Part shown: one piece after another, positions 1-8,340 of the stretch
Numbering within the stretch: position 1 is the first letter of the stretch
How the letters are laid out: every line of letters starts with the position of its first letter
NCBI RefSeq assembly: GCF_013408745.1
Contig: NZ_JACCBJ010000001.1
Span: 372,001 to 436,000, forward strand
DNA: 64,000 bases
Direction of reading: 5' to 3'
Origin: Leifsonia soli
GTDB taxonomy: Bacteria; Actinomycetota; Actinomycetes; Actinomycetales; Microbacteriaceae
Notes under the pieces: model-generated
What the model was told of the DNA's origin: nothing
The model's input: only the letters and a program-made list of their open reading frames with translations
The model's database searches: none
Made by a program: the position numbers and the translations under genes

Positions 1-427
1 TCATCGCGTTGAGGCCGGTCTTGAGCTTCTCGACCACCTCGGTCTGCGCGGCGATCTGTGGCTCCGCGGCCTTCGCCTCGTTCTCGGAGGAGATCTGCCG
101 CTGCAGGGCGACCTTGGCGAGGTTGTCGAACTTGTCGGCGTTCGCGGCGTCGCCGGAGGCGCGGTACTGGTCGGCCTGCCGGCTGGCGGCGAGCGCCTTG
201 TCGCCCCACTCGGCGGCGGCCTCCACATCTTCGCGGTGGTCGTCCTCGAGCAGCCGCAGGTTGCCGATCGTCTCGGCGATCGCGCTCTCGGCGTCGGCGA
301 TGCTGTTGGTGAAGTCGCGGACCATCTGGTCCAGCATCTTCTCCGGGTCCTCCGCCTGATCGAGGAGCGCGTTGATGTTCGCTCGCAACAGTTGCGAGAT
401 CCGTCCGAAGATGGACTGCTTCGCCAT
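1..427 (-). CDS. pspA: PspA/IM30 family membrane-stress protein (partial, C-terminus beyond window)
   Basis: The first 142 residues are present; the gene runs off the left edge. It starts MAKQSIFGRISQLLRANINA, the amphipathic N-terminal helix typical of PspA/IM30, followed by LLDQAEDPEKML and long alternating acidic/basic helices expected to form the coiled-coil hairpin of this ESCRT-III-like family. The family binds stressed inner membranes and oligomerises on them. The ATG is preceded by GAAAGGAAG at good spacing. It lies 56 bp downstream of the TPM-domain gene on the same strand, so the two probably form one envelope-stress operon. Confidence 0.9.
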   Translation of the reverse strand, partial: MAKQSIFGRISQLLRANINALLDQAEDPEKMLDQMVRDFTNSIADAESAIAETIGNLRLLEDDHREDVEAAAEWGDKALAASRQADQYRASGDAANADKFDNLAKVALQRQISSENEAKAAEPQIAAQTEVVEKLKTGLNAM

Positions 428-483
428 GTGCTCTTCCTTTCGCTCCCGCCCCCGTTGGGCGCTTGTGAGGTGTGTCCGGCGGT

Positions 484-2550
484 TCAGAACCGTCCGCCGC
501 CACGTCGGCTGCGGGTTCCCCCGCCGCCGAAGCTTCCTGCGCTGAAGCCGCCGCCGCCGCTCCTGGTGCGGCTGCCGCCCCCGCCGAACCCGCCGCCGCC
601 CCAGCTCCCGCCGCCGAATCCACCGCCGCCCATGCCGCCGCGCAGCACGGAGTCGATGAGGATGCCGCCGAGGATGGCGCCCATCGCCCCGCCGCCGCCG
701 CGGCCGGAGGTGCCGCCGCCGAAGATGTCGCCGAGGCCCCCGCCCATCCCGCCGGGGTCGGGCTGGAAGCCGCCGACGTCCTGCTGGGCGAGCTGCGTCG
801 CCTGGTCGGCGAGTTCGGCCGCGCGTTGCGCGAGGGCCAGGGCGGACACCGCATCCGTCGCCGCCGTCTGCTCGGCCTGGACGACGAGCCGGGCGGCCTC
901 CGCCAGCCGTGTGCGGGCCTCGGCCCCGACGGCTCCGCGTCGTGCGGTGATGAAATCCTCGCACGCGGACACGCGCGCCTTCGCGGTCATCAGGGTCTGC
1001 TGCAGCGCCGACTGGGCGCGCTGCGCCTGTGCCCTGGCGTCGCGGACGCCCCGGAGGACGCCGTCGATCGAGCGGTTGGCGGCGTCGAGCCGCTGGGCGA
1101 GTTCGAGCGGGTTGACCCGGCCTGCGGACAGGGCCGTCTGGACATCGGTCACGGTCTGCTCCGTGCCGGCGACCGCGGCCGCGATGGCGCCGCCGGGGTC
1201 GCTGGTGCCGGCCAGGGCCCGCGCCTCCGCCAGATCGCTGCGGAGCTCGGCGAGCGTGCCGTCGAGCGACTGCTGCGCAGCGGTCAGGTCGGCGCCGAGC
1301 CGGTCGACCGCATCGAGGAGCAGACCCGCCTGGTCCGCCGACTCCTCCGCCGCGCGGACGCCGACGGCCGCGGCTCCGGCGTCGCCCGACGCCGCCTTCT
1401 GCGCCGCGCCCGCCAGCGCGGTGCCCGTGAAGTCGAGGCGCTGCGTCGCCTGGTCGATGTTGTCCCGGACGGTGCCGAGCGCGGCGTCGGTGTAGCGCTC
1501 GGCGAGCCCGTCGAGGGTGGCGCGCGTCGCCGCCAGCCGCTGCCGCAGCGCGGTGGCCTGCCCGGCGATCTCCGCACTCGCCTCGGGGATGCGCTTCTCG
1601 ATCGACCGCAGCTCGTCGAAGGCATCGGCCTGCGCATCCAGCGCCTGGTTGGCGGTGGCGCAGAGCTGCACGATCCGGATGTTCCACTCGCGCCGCTGCT
1701 CGTCCGTGTCCGGCTCTGCGTCGTCGAGCCGCTGCTTCAGCGTGAACGCCTCGCGCAGCTGCCCCTTCGCCGTGTCGAGGGCGGACTGGAACGGCACCAC
1801 CGCCTCCGCCCCGTACTGCGCTGTGGCGAAGCCGAGCTCCTCCTCGCTGGTGCGGATCGCGTCGTCGGTCTGCACCAGTGCGGAGCCCGCGCGTCGTTCG
1901 AGGTCGGCGAGGGAGATGGTCTGCAGCTCGCTCTGCGGAGTGGTGGGCCCCTCCGCCGCCTTCTTCTTCCGCGAGCCGCGCGAGCGCACCACCAGGAACA
2001 CGACGAGCCCGATGACGAGGACGCCGATGACGAACACCCAGAAGAACGCCGCGCCGCCGCCCCCTCCGACCGCGTCGCCGAGCCCGTTGGCGGCAGCGAC
2101 CGCCGCCCCGGTCCAGTCGCCGGCGTGGAGCTTGGGCTCGACGTCGTTCCGCTCGATCGCGTCGAGCTGGTCGGCGCTCACCGGGCCGTTGTCGTCTCCG
2201 GACAGGTAGTACGTGCGACCGTCGGTCGAGACGGCGAGCAGGTAGTCGCGCTGCCCGAGGCCGTTGCGCGCCGCCGTCTCGTTGGCCCAGTCCGCCGCCT
2301 CGGTCGGGTCGGTGAACCGGTCGACATAGACGACGTAGAGGTCGATGCGGTGGTCGTCGTACAGCTTCTTGGCGGCCGCCGCGATCGTGGCCTCCTGCGT
2401 CCCGCTGAGCACCTGCGCCTGGTCGACGACGTGACTCGGACCCAGATCGACCGGGTCCTGGGCGGAGGCCGGAGGCGCGGCGAGCAGCGCCGGCCCCACT
2501 ACGAGCCCGAGCGCCAGCAGGGCTCCGGTCAGCAGACGTCGCAAGCGCAT
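484..2550 (-). CDS. TPM-domain membrane protein with Gly-rich tail
   Basis: This 688-residue protein has a signal peptide (MRLRRLLTGALLALGLVVGP, cleavage near APPASAQD). An extracytoplasmic TPM domain follows (about residues 35-150; VVDQAQVLSG, YVVYVDRFTD, DYLLAVSTDG), then one membrane segment (about 195-215) ending in a basic stop-transfer RSRGSRKKK. About 350 mostly alpha-helical residues come next. The last 90 residues are a Gly/Arg/Ser-rich disordered tail (repeated GGGGF/GGGGS). TPM proteins are linked to membrane-protein or photosystem repair and sometimes phosphatase activity; the function here is unknown. Downstream PspA suggests a role in membrane integrity. Confidence 0.85.
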   Translation of the reverse strand: MRLRRLLTGALLALGLVVGPALLAAPPASAQDPVDLGPSHVVDQAQVLSGTQEATIAAAAKKLYDDHRIDLYVVYVDRFTDPTEAADWANETAARNGLGQRDYLLAVSTDGRTYYLSGDDNGPVSADQLDAIERNDVEPKLHAGDWTGAAVAAANGLGDAVGGGGGAAFFWVFVIGVLVIGLVVFLVVRSRGSRKKKAAEGPTTPQSELQTISLADLERRAGSALVQTDDAIRTSEEELGFATAQYGAEAVVPFQSALDTAKGQLREAFTLKQRLDDAEPDTDEQRREWNIRIVQLCATANQALDAQADAFDELRSIEKRIPEASAEIAGQATALRQRLAATRATLDGLAERYTDAALGTVRDNIDQATQRLDFTGTALAGAAQKAASGDAGAAAVGVRAAEESADQAGLLLDAVDRLGADLTAAQQSLDGTLAELRSDLAEARALAGTSDPGGAIAAAVAGTEQTVTDVQTALSAGRVNPLELAQRLDAANRSIDGVLRGVRDARAQAQRAQSALQQTLMTAKARVSACEDFITARRGAVGAEARTRLAEAARLVVQAEQTAATDAVSALALAQRAAELADQATQLAQQDVGGFQPDPGGMGGGLGDIFGGGTSGRGGGGAMGAILGGILIDSVLRGGMGGGGFGGGSWGGGGFGGGGSRTRSGGGGFSAGSFGGGGTRSRRGGGRF

Positions 2551-2586
2551 CCACCCACTCTCTCGGGTCCGGCTGATACCCAGCCG

Positions 2587-2615
2587 AGTCTATTGGTGCT
2601 CTCCGACAGTGTCAC
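2587..2615 (-). promoter_or_regulatory. Promoter of the TPM-pspA operon
   Basis: On the minus strand GTGACA (2615-2610) and TAGACT (2592-2587) are separated by exactly 17 bp, a good match to housekeeping sigma-factor -35 and -10 boxes. The TPM start codon lies about 36 bp further downstream. Confidence 0.6.
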
Positions 2616-2696
2616 TGTTTCCGCCTGTTACGGCCACCCGTGCGCACGGCCGGGAGTGCTGCTGTGATGGTGTCAGCCGGTCGAGAGGAGGAGCGC

Positions 2697-3443
2697 ATGC
2701 AAGAACAGCCGACCCTCGCCGTCGTCGAGGCCACGCGCTTCCGCCGTCACGATCCGGCCTATCACGACTACGTCCAGCTGCTCGTCGGCAATGTCATCGC
2801 CGAGGCGGAGGAACAGGGCTGGCGCGTCGACCGGCTTGCGGCCGACCGCGGGGCCGACGCGCTCCTGGCCGAGACGGAGACCGCCGACGCGGTCGTCATC
2901 GTCGGCGGGGAGGACATCCACCCCGACTTCTACGGCGGCCGGACCGGCTACGCCAACGAGTCGCGTCACCTCCCGGCGGCCGACGCGGCGCAGATCGCGC
3001 TGGTGCACGCCGCCCTGGTGCGCGGGACGCCGCTCCTCGGCATCTGCCGGGGGCTGCAGATCGTGAACGTCGCACTGGGCGGAACGCTGGTGCAGGACCT
3101 CGGCGAGGAGTGCGCCCACGTGAACCGCGGCGTCCCCATCCCGCAGGTGCTCACCACGCACACCGTGCGGGTCGATGCGGGCAGCCGGGCTGCAGACCTG
3201 CTCGGCGCCGGATCGCTCGAGGTGCGCAGCGCCCACCACCAGGCCGTGGATGCGCTCGGCGCCGACCTGCTCGTGACCGCCCGGTCGCACGACGGGCACG
3301 TCGAGGCGATCGAGCACGCCGACGCGCCGCTGCTCGCGGTGCAGTGGCACCCGGAGGACATCGCGGCGCCGGCCGGACAGCTCGCCGCGCTGCTCGGAGC
3401 GCTGCGGCTCGCCGCCCCGGCGCGCGAGGTGGTCGCTGCCTGA
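2697..3443 (+). CDS. Gamma-glutamyl-gamma-aminobutyrate hydrolase-like class I glutamine amidotransferase
   Basis: This 248-residue protein resembles the PuuD/peptidase C26 family. The nucleophile elbow LLGICRGLQIVNVALGG holds the catalytic Cys. The HHQAVDAL segment and the C-terminal AVQWHPED supply the His-Glu pair. Family members hydrolyse gamma-glutamyl amides, for example gamma-glutamyl-GABA in putrescine breakdown, but no other polyamine gene is nearby, so the substrate is open. I chose the ATG at 2697 because GAGGAGG lies at correct spacing; an in-frame start at 2640 would lack a ribosome-binding site. Confidence 0.85.
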   Translation: MQEQPTLAVVEATRFRRHDPAYHDYVQLLVGNVIAEAEEQGWRVDRLAADRGADALLAETETADAVVIVGGEDIHPDFYGGRTGYANESRHLPAADAAQIALVHAALVRGTPLLGICRGLQIVNVALGGTLVQDLGEECAHVNRGVPIPQVLTTHTVRVDAGSRAADLLGAGSLEVRSAHHQAVDALGADLLVTARSHDGHVEAIEHADAPLLAVQWHPEDIAAPAGQLAALLGALRLAAPAREVVAA

Positions 3444-3447
3444 ACCG

Positions 3448-3473
3448 CCCGCGCACTCCGCCCGCGCACTCCG
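3448..3473 (+). repeat. 13-bp tandem repeat, two copies
   Basis: CCCGCGCACTCCG is repeated perfectly twice (3448-3460 and 3461-3473) in the short gap between two convergent genes. No function is suggested. Confidence 0.6.
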
Positions 3474-3489
3474 GACGCGCCGCCCGCGC

Positions 3490-4122
3490 TCAGCCGCGGG
3501 GAGGACGCTCCGGCCAGCCCTGCTCGCCCAGCAGCGGAACGAACGCGACACCGCCGAGGTCCGTCTCGCGCACCGACCCGTCGTCGGCGCGCGTGAACAG
3601 CGCGAGATGCTGCGCGCCTCCCGGCCGGCCGACCGGCATCACCACCCGGCCGCCCGGCGCCAGCTGCGCCCACCAGGCATCGGGGACGTCCGGGCCGGTC
3701 GCCGCTGCGAGGATGACGTCGTACGGAGCACCGGACGGCCAGCCCAGCGTCCCGTCGCCGGTCACGACCTCCACCCGGTAGCCGAGCGCGTCCAGCGTCG
3801 CCGCGGCGCCCACCGCGAGGCCGGGATGCCGTTCGATGCTCACGACACGATGCCCGAGCAGCGACGCGACGGCCGCCGCGTATCCCGACCCCGTGCCGAC
3901 GTCCAGCACCACGTCCTCCGGGCCGATCCGCGCGGCCTGCAGCATCAGCGCCACGATGTACGGCTGCGAGATGGTCTGGCCGTCGCCGATGGGCATCGGG
4001 TGGTCCTCGTAGGCGTACGGCGCCGCCGACGGCTCCACGAACAGGTGCCGGGGCACACGTCGCATCGCGTCGAGGACGCGCTGGTCCTCGATCCCGCGCG
4101 GGACGAGCTGCTGCTCGACCAT
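3490..4122 (-). CDS. pcm: Protein-L-isoaspartate O-methyltransferase
   Basis: This 210-residue protein has the usual length and motifs of PCMT: RVPRHLFVE near the N-terminus, DGQTISQPYIVA (substrate loop), DVGTGSGYAAAV (SAM-binding motif I), and a C-terminal AQLAPGGRVVMPVG. It transfers a methyl group from SAM to isoaspartyl residues in damaged proteins to start their repair. The ATG at 4122 follows GAGAGGG at 6-nt spacing; no earlier in-frame start exists downstream of the preceding stop. It is the last gene of the leftward sugar locus, 37 bp after the kinase, so it may be co-transcribed. Confidence 0.9.
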   Translation of the reverse strand: MVEQQLVPRGIEDQRVLDAMRRVPRHLFVEPSAAPYAYEDHPMPIGDGQTISQPYIVALMLQAARIGPEDVVLDVGTGSGYAAAVASLLGHRVVSIERHPGLAVGAAATLDALGYRVEVVTGDGTLGWPSGAPYDVILAAATGPDVPDAWWAQLAPGGRVVMPVGRPGGAQHLALFTRADDGSVRETDLGGVAFVPLLGEQGWPERPPRG

Positions 4123-4159
4123 CCGCGCCCTCTCGACGTCGCGATCGTTGTCCGTGAGG

Positions 4160-5167
4160 CTATTGAACCACCGCGGCCGGTCGCTCCTCCAGAGTGCGTC
4201 GCGCGGCAGCGAGGGCCGAACGGCCCGCGCCGGCGGACTCCAGCGCCAGGAGGGCGGCACCGAGGATGGGCGCTGCCGTGACGAGCTCCATGCGTGCCGC
4301 GGGCGCGCGTTCGGCGAGCAGCCGTTCGATGGTCCCGAGCAGCCGTTCGTCGCGGCCGCCGATGACACCGCCGCCGAGCACCACCGGCACCGGCCGGTCG
4401 AGCAGGTCGAGCCGGCGCAGCGTCGTCACGGCCAGCGTCGCGATCTCCTCCGCCTGCTCGTCGATCAGTGCGGCGGCGACCGCGTCGCCCCCGCGGGCGA
4501 CGGCGAACACGGTCGGGGCGAGCCGCGCGAGGTCGCGGTTGGGAAGGCGGCCGAAGTGCAGGGCCTCGATGACCCCCTGGACGCTGTCCAGCCCGAACGC
4601 CGCGGGGACCGCCCGCGCGAGCTCCGTCGCCGGACCGCGCCCGTCGACCGCCCTCGCCGCATGCCAGAGGGCGCGCTCGCCGAGGTGCCAGCCGCCTCCC
4701 CAGTCGCCCGAGATGGTGCCGAGCGACGGATAGCGGACCACGGCGCCGTCCGCGCGGACGCCGACGCAGTTGATGCCCGTTCCGCAGACGACGGCGACGG
4801 CGTCCGGCTCGTCGGTTCCCGCCCGCAGCAGGGCGAACAGATCGTTGTCGACCGTCGCGGCCGCCCACGGCGTGCCGGCGATGCTCGCCCGGAAGTCGAC
4901 GATCTCGGTCGGCAGGTCGAGGCCCGAGAGGTAGAGATTGGTCGCGGCGATCGGCCGGGGCCCGGTCTGTTCGAGCAGGCGGCCGATGAGGGCGGAGACG
5001 AGATCGGCCGAGCCGCGCATCCCGATGAGGTGCGGGCTGGATGTCGTGCCTCTCGCCTCGGCCACCACCGTCCCGTCGAGCTCGAGCGCCACCGCGTCCG
5101 TCTTCGATCCGCCGCCGTCGACGGCGATCACGAGAGGCGCGTCGAGGGGCGCGTCGTCGTCGGTCAC
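4160..5167 (-). CDS. BadF/BadG/BcrA-type sugar kinase (N-acetylglucosamine kinase-like)
   Basis: This 335-residue protein belongs to the BadF/BcrA ATPase fold of the ASKHA superfamily. The phosphate-1 loop is VIAVDGGGSKTDAVAL, and the GTISGDWGGGWHLGERAL and VVLGGGVIGG segments fit bacterial and animal GlcNAc kinases. It probably phosphorylates a sugar brought in by the adjacent ABC transporter. The GTG at 5167 overlaps the GH4 stop by 4 nt (GTGA) and has GGAG 8 nt upstream. A second GTG at 5176 would place the ribosome-binding site too close. The coupling implies co-regulation with the glycosidase. Confidence 0.8.
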   Translation of the reverse strand: MTDDDAPLDAPLVIAVDGGGSKTDAVALELDGTVVAEARGTTSSPHLIGMRGSADLVSALIGRLLEQTGPRPIAATNLYLSGLDLPTEIVDFRASIAGTPWAAATVDNDLFALLRAGTDEPDAVAVVCGTGINCVGVRADGAVVRYPSLGTISGDWGGGWHLGERALWHAARAVDGRGPATELARAVPAAFGLDSVQGVIEALHFGRLPNRDLARLAPTVFAVARGGDAVAAALIDEQAEEIATLAVTTLRRLDLLDRPVPVVLGGGVIGGRDERLLGTIERLLAERAPAARMELVTAAPILGAALLALESAGAGRSALAAARRTLEERPAAVVQ

Positions 5168-6435
5168 TTGGCCCACTCCAGGTGGTCGCGGTTATGGGAG
5201 ATCAGCAGGTCGGTCAGCCGCTCGGCCCGATCGTACTGACCGACCAGGGGATGCGCGAGCATCGCGCGCAGCACCCGGTCGCGTCCACCGTTGACCGCGG
5301 CGTCGAGGGCGAGCCGCTCGTACCCGGCGACGTGTGCGATCAGCCCGGCGTGGTCGGCGGGCAGCGGCTCGATCGGCAGGGCGGTGACGCCGCCCGCATC
5401 CACCGTCGCCGAGACCTCGATCACGTGGTCGTCGGGCAGGAACGGCAGCGCGCCGTCGTTGCGGAGGTTCACCACCTGCACGTCGCCGCGGTCGCCGGTC
5501 AGCGACGCGATCAGGTCGACGGCGGCCTCCGAGTAGAAGGCGCCCCCGCGCTGGGAGAGCTGCTCTGGCTTGGTGTCGACCGCGGGGTCGCCGTACAGCT
5601 CCAGCAGCTCGCGCTCGACGCGCTGCACGGCTTCGGCGCGAGTGGGGGAGTCGAGCTGCTCGCGCAGCACCTCATCGTGCGCGTAGTAGTAGCGCAGGTA
5701 GTAGCTGGGCACATCGCCGAGCAGCCGGATGAGCGAGGCGGGCAGCTCGACCTCCTCCGCGAGCTGCTCCAGCCGTGTGCCGAGCAGCTCGGGCAGGGCG
5801 TCGCGGGTGCCGGAGTCGTCGGTGACGAGGGCCGACCGCTCCCACGTCAGGTGATTGAGGCCGACGTGACCGAGCTGCACCTGTGCGGGCGCGACGCCGA
5901 GCATCCCGGCGAAGCGCCGCTGGAATCCGATGGCGACGTTGCAGAGGCCGACCGCGCGGTGGCCCTCCTGCAGGAGGGCGCGGGTGACGATGCCGACCGG
6001 GTTGGTGAAGTCGACGATCCAGGCGCCGGGCTTCGCATGCCGGCGGACGGCGTCGGCGACGCGCAGCACCACGGGAACGGTCCTGAGTGCCTTGGCGAAG
6101 CCGCCGGGGCCGGTCGTCTCCTGTCCGATGCAGCCGCACTCGTGCGGCCAGGTCTCGTCGCCGTGACGCGCCGCCTGGCCGCCGACCCGGAGCTGGATGA
6201 GCACCACGTCGGCATCCGAGACGCCCGCCACGAGGTCCGAGGTGGGCACGACGCGGCCCGGGTGGCCGGCCGCGCGGAACATGCGCCGGCTCATCCCGCC
6301 GACCAGGCGCAGGCGCTCCGGATCGGGGTCGACCAGCCAGAGCTCCTCGATCGGGAGCAGGTCGCGCAGCCGCGCGAACCCGTCGATGAGCTCGGGGGTG
6401 TAAGTGGAGCCGCCTCCGACGACCGTCAGTTTCAC
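5164..6435 (-). CDS. Glycoside hydrolase family 4 enzyme, 6-phospho-beta-glucosidase type
   Basis: This 423-residue protein carries GH4 hallmarks: an N-terminal NAD-binding VVGGGSTYTPELI, QLRVGGQAARHGDE (about 81-94), VDFTNPVGIV (about 141-150), and the metal ligands Cys165 (GLCNVAIG) and His195 (GLNHLTW). GH4 enzymes use NAD+, Mn2+ and a redox elimination mechanism. The RVGG and TNPVG patterns are those of 6-phospho-beta-glucosidases. The GTG start is preceded by AAGGGA and lies 3 bp after the permease stop. It is unusual that the locus has an ABC importer rather than a PTS, so the phosphate would have to be added by the downstream kinase. Confidence 0.85.
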   Translation of the reverse strand: MKLTVVGGGSTYTPELIDGFARLRDLLPIEELWLVDPDPERLRLVGGMSRRMFRAAGHPGRVVPTSDLVAGVSDADVVLIQLRVGGQAARHGDETWPHECGCIGQETTGPGGFAKALRTVPVVLRVADAVRRHAKPGAWIVDFTNPVGIVTRALLQEGHRAVGLCNVAIGFQRRFAGMLGVAPAQVQLGHVGLNHLTWERSALVTDDSGTRDALPELLGTRLEQLAEEVELPASLIRLLGDVPSYYLRYYYAHDEVLREQLDSPTRAEAVQRVERELLELYGDPAVDTKPEQLSQRGGAFYSEAAVDLIASLTGDRGDVQVVNLRNDGALPFLPDDHVIEVSATVDAGGVTALPIEPLPADHAGLIAHVAGYERLALDAAVNGGRDRVLRAMLAHPLVGQYDRAERLTDLLISHNRDHLEWAK

Positions 6436-6438
6436 GTG

Positions 6439-7350
6439 TTATCCCTTCACGCCGGTGAGTGTGATGCCCTCCACGAAGACGCGTTGGGCGAAGAAGAAGA
6501 TGAGGACGACCGGGACGGTGACGAGCATGGTCATCGCCATGGTCAGCCCCCAGTCGGTGCCGTGGACGCCGCGGAACGACGCGAGGCCGTAGGCCACCGG
6601 CCAGGCGGCCGGGTTCTCCGAGGTGTAGAGCAGCGGCCCGTAGTAGTCGTTCCAGGAGGCGAAGAACAGGAAGATCGCTGTCGCCGCGATGCCCGGCTTC
6701 GCCATCGGCAGCACCACCCGCCACAGCACCCCGAACTCCCCGTTGCCGTCGATGCGGGCCGCGTCGGCGTACTCGCTCGGAATGGTGAGGAAGAACTGCC
6801 GCAACAGGAAGATCGAGAAGGCGTCGCCGAGCAGGTTCGGCAGGATAAGAGGCCACAGCGTGCCGGTCAGCCCCAGCTGCGACCACATCACGTAGATCGG
6901 GATCGCCGTCACCTGCGGCGGGAGCAGCATGGCGATGATGATCACGGTGAACAGCACGCCGGAGCCGCGGAAGCGGATCTTGGCGAGCGCATACGCCGCG
7001 GGAACGCTCGAGATCAGCATGAAGGCCGTGGCGAGCACCGCATACATCGCGGAGTTGGCGAACCACTGCGCCAGCGGCACCGTCGTGAACACCTTCACGT
7101 AGTTGTCCCAGTGGAACGGCTGCGGCCAGAGCGAGGCGGTCAGGGTCTGCTCGCTCGACATCAGCGAGGTGAGGAAGACGAAGACCACGGGCGCGATGAA
7201 CAGCACCGCCAGCACGACGAGCACGGCGTGCTCGGCGATCCAGGCGAGGATGCGGCGGGCCCGGGCCGAGCGCGGTGTCGGGATGCGGCGGGGCGGCGGC
7301 GCCGGGCTGTCCGTCGTCGCGCTGCCGGGGGTGAGGGTGGCCGAGGTCAT
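6439..7350 (-). CDS. Carbohydrate ABC transporter permease, MalG type
   Basis: This 303-residue integral membrane protein has six predicted helices. The first is about residues 37-58, after a Pro/Arg-rich cytoplasmic N-terminus. The EAA loop that contacts the ATPase is seen at YADAARIDGNGEFGVLWRVV followed by LPMAKPG. The C-terminus FVEGITLTGVKG is typical of MalG-type CUT1 permeases, so oligosaccharide uptake is likely. The ATG overlaps the stop of the preceding permease by 4 nt (ATGA). Confidence 0.92.
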   Translation of the reverse strand: MTSATLTPGSATTDSPAPPPRRIPTPRSARARRILAWIAEHAVLVVLAVLFIAPVVFVFLTSLMSSEQTLTASLWPQPFHWDNYVKVFTTVPLAQWFANSAMYAVLATAFMLISSVPAAYALAKIRFRGSGVLFTVIIIAMLLPPQVTAIPIYVMWSQLGLTGTLWPLILPNLLGDAFSIFLLRQFFLTIPSEYADAARIDGNGEFGVLWRVVLPMAKPGIAATAIFLFFASWNDYYGPLLYTSENPAAWPVAYGLASFRGVHGTDWGLTMAMTMLVTVPVVLIFFFAQRVFVEGITLTGVKG

Positions 7351-8330
7351 TGCGCGCCTTCCGGGGTGAACGCCTTGAAGCGGCGGAGCAGCAGGATGAG
7401 GACGACGGCCGCCACCACGAACAGCAGCACCGCGAGGGCGGATGCGTAGCCGAGCTGGTACGTGCCGAAGCCGCGGACGTACAGCCACTGCGTGTAGGTG
7501 AGGAGCGAGCCGTCCGGGTAGCCGAGGTTGGAGCTGATGCCCTGCCCCACGACGGCTTTGCCCGACGCGACGGAGGAGGCGACAGCCGCCTCCGTGAAGT
7601 ACTGGATCGCAGCGATGACGCCCGTCACCGCTGCGAAGAGCAGCACGGGAGCGATCGACGGCAGCGTGACGTACCGCACCTTCTGCGCACCGCTCGCGCC
7701 GTCCAGCGAGGCCGCCTCGTACTGCTCGCGGGGCACATCCAGGAGGGCCGCCAGGAAGATGATCATGACGTCGCCCATCACCCAGATGCCCAGCAGCACC
7801 AGGGAGGGTTTCGACCAGGCAGGGTCGTTGAACCACAGCGGTCCCTGGATGCCGAAGAAGCCGAGGATGTGGTTCACCGGCCCGGTGCCCGGGTTGAACA
7901 GGAAGACGAACGCGACGACGCTCGCCACCGGCGGCACCAGGGCGGGCAGGTAGAACACCGTCCGCCAGAAGCCGGATGCGCGCCGCGCCCGGGCGAGGAG
8001 CCCGGCGACGATCAGCGCGAACGCCGTCTTCACGGGAACCCAGATCACGACGAACCACAGCGTGTTGAGGGTCGCCAGCCACACGTTCGGGTCCTGCGTG
8101 AACAGGTACTGGTAGTTGCGGAGGCCGATCCACTGCGGCGGCGAGACGAGGTCGAACCGGGTGAACGAGTAGTAGACGGAGGCGATCAGCGGGTAGACGA
8201 AGAAGATGAGCAGCCCGAGCAGGGCGGGCGCGAGCAGCGCGAGCGTCACCAGGGAGCGCCGGCGGCGGGCGGGGGAGCGGCGCGTGGGGCGGGCGGTGGC
8301 CCGCCCCACGCGTTCTGCGGTCGCGGTCAT
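7347..8330 (-). CDS. Carbohydrate ABC transporter permease, MalF type
   Basis: This 327-residue membrane protein starts with a basic segment (RRSPARRRRS) and a first helix LLAPALLGLLIFFVYPLIAS, typical of CUT1 MalF-type permeases. The EAA loop is YEAASLDGASGAQKVRYVTL followed by PSIAP. The final helix ends LILLLRRFKAF. It forms the channel together with the MalG-type partner. It lies 10 bp after the solute-binding protein gene in the same operon. No ATPase subunit is encoded in the locus. Confidence 0.92.
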   Translation of the reverse strand: MTATAERVGRATARPTRRSPARRRRSLVTLALLAPALLGLLIFFVYPLIASVYYSFTRFDLVSPPQWIGLRNYQYLFTQDPNVWLATLNTLWFVVIWVPVKTAFALIVAGLLARARRASGFWRTVFYLPALVPPVASVVAFVFLFNPGTGPVNHILGFFGIQGPLWFNDPAWSKPSLVLLGIWVMGDVMIIFLAALLDVPREQYEAASLDGASGAQKVRYVTLPSIAPVLLFAAVTGVIAAIQYFTEAAVASSVASGKAVVGQGISSNLGYPDGSLLTYTQWLYVRGFGTYQLGYASALAVLLFVVAAVVLILLLRRFKAFTPEGAQ

Positions 8331-8340
8331 GGCGTCCGGC

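Noticed and set aside
484..2667. Long plus-strand open frame opposite the TPM gene
   Set aside because: It is an Arg/Ala/Pro-rich shadow with no domain or start signal. The minus-strand frame has a signal peptide, TPM domain, promoter and sensible composition.
5041..7449. 802-codon plus-strand frame opposite GH4 and the permease
   Set aside because: It is an antisense shadow with repetitive His/Gln/Arg/Gly composition. The minus strand encodes conserved GH4 and MalG-type proteins.
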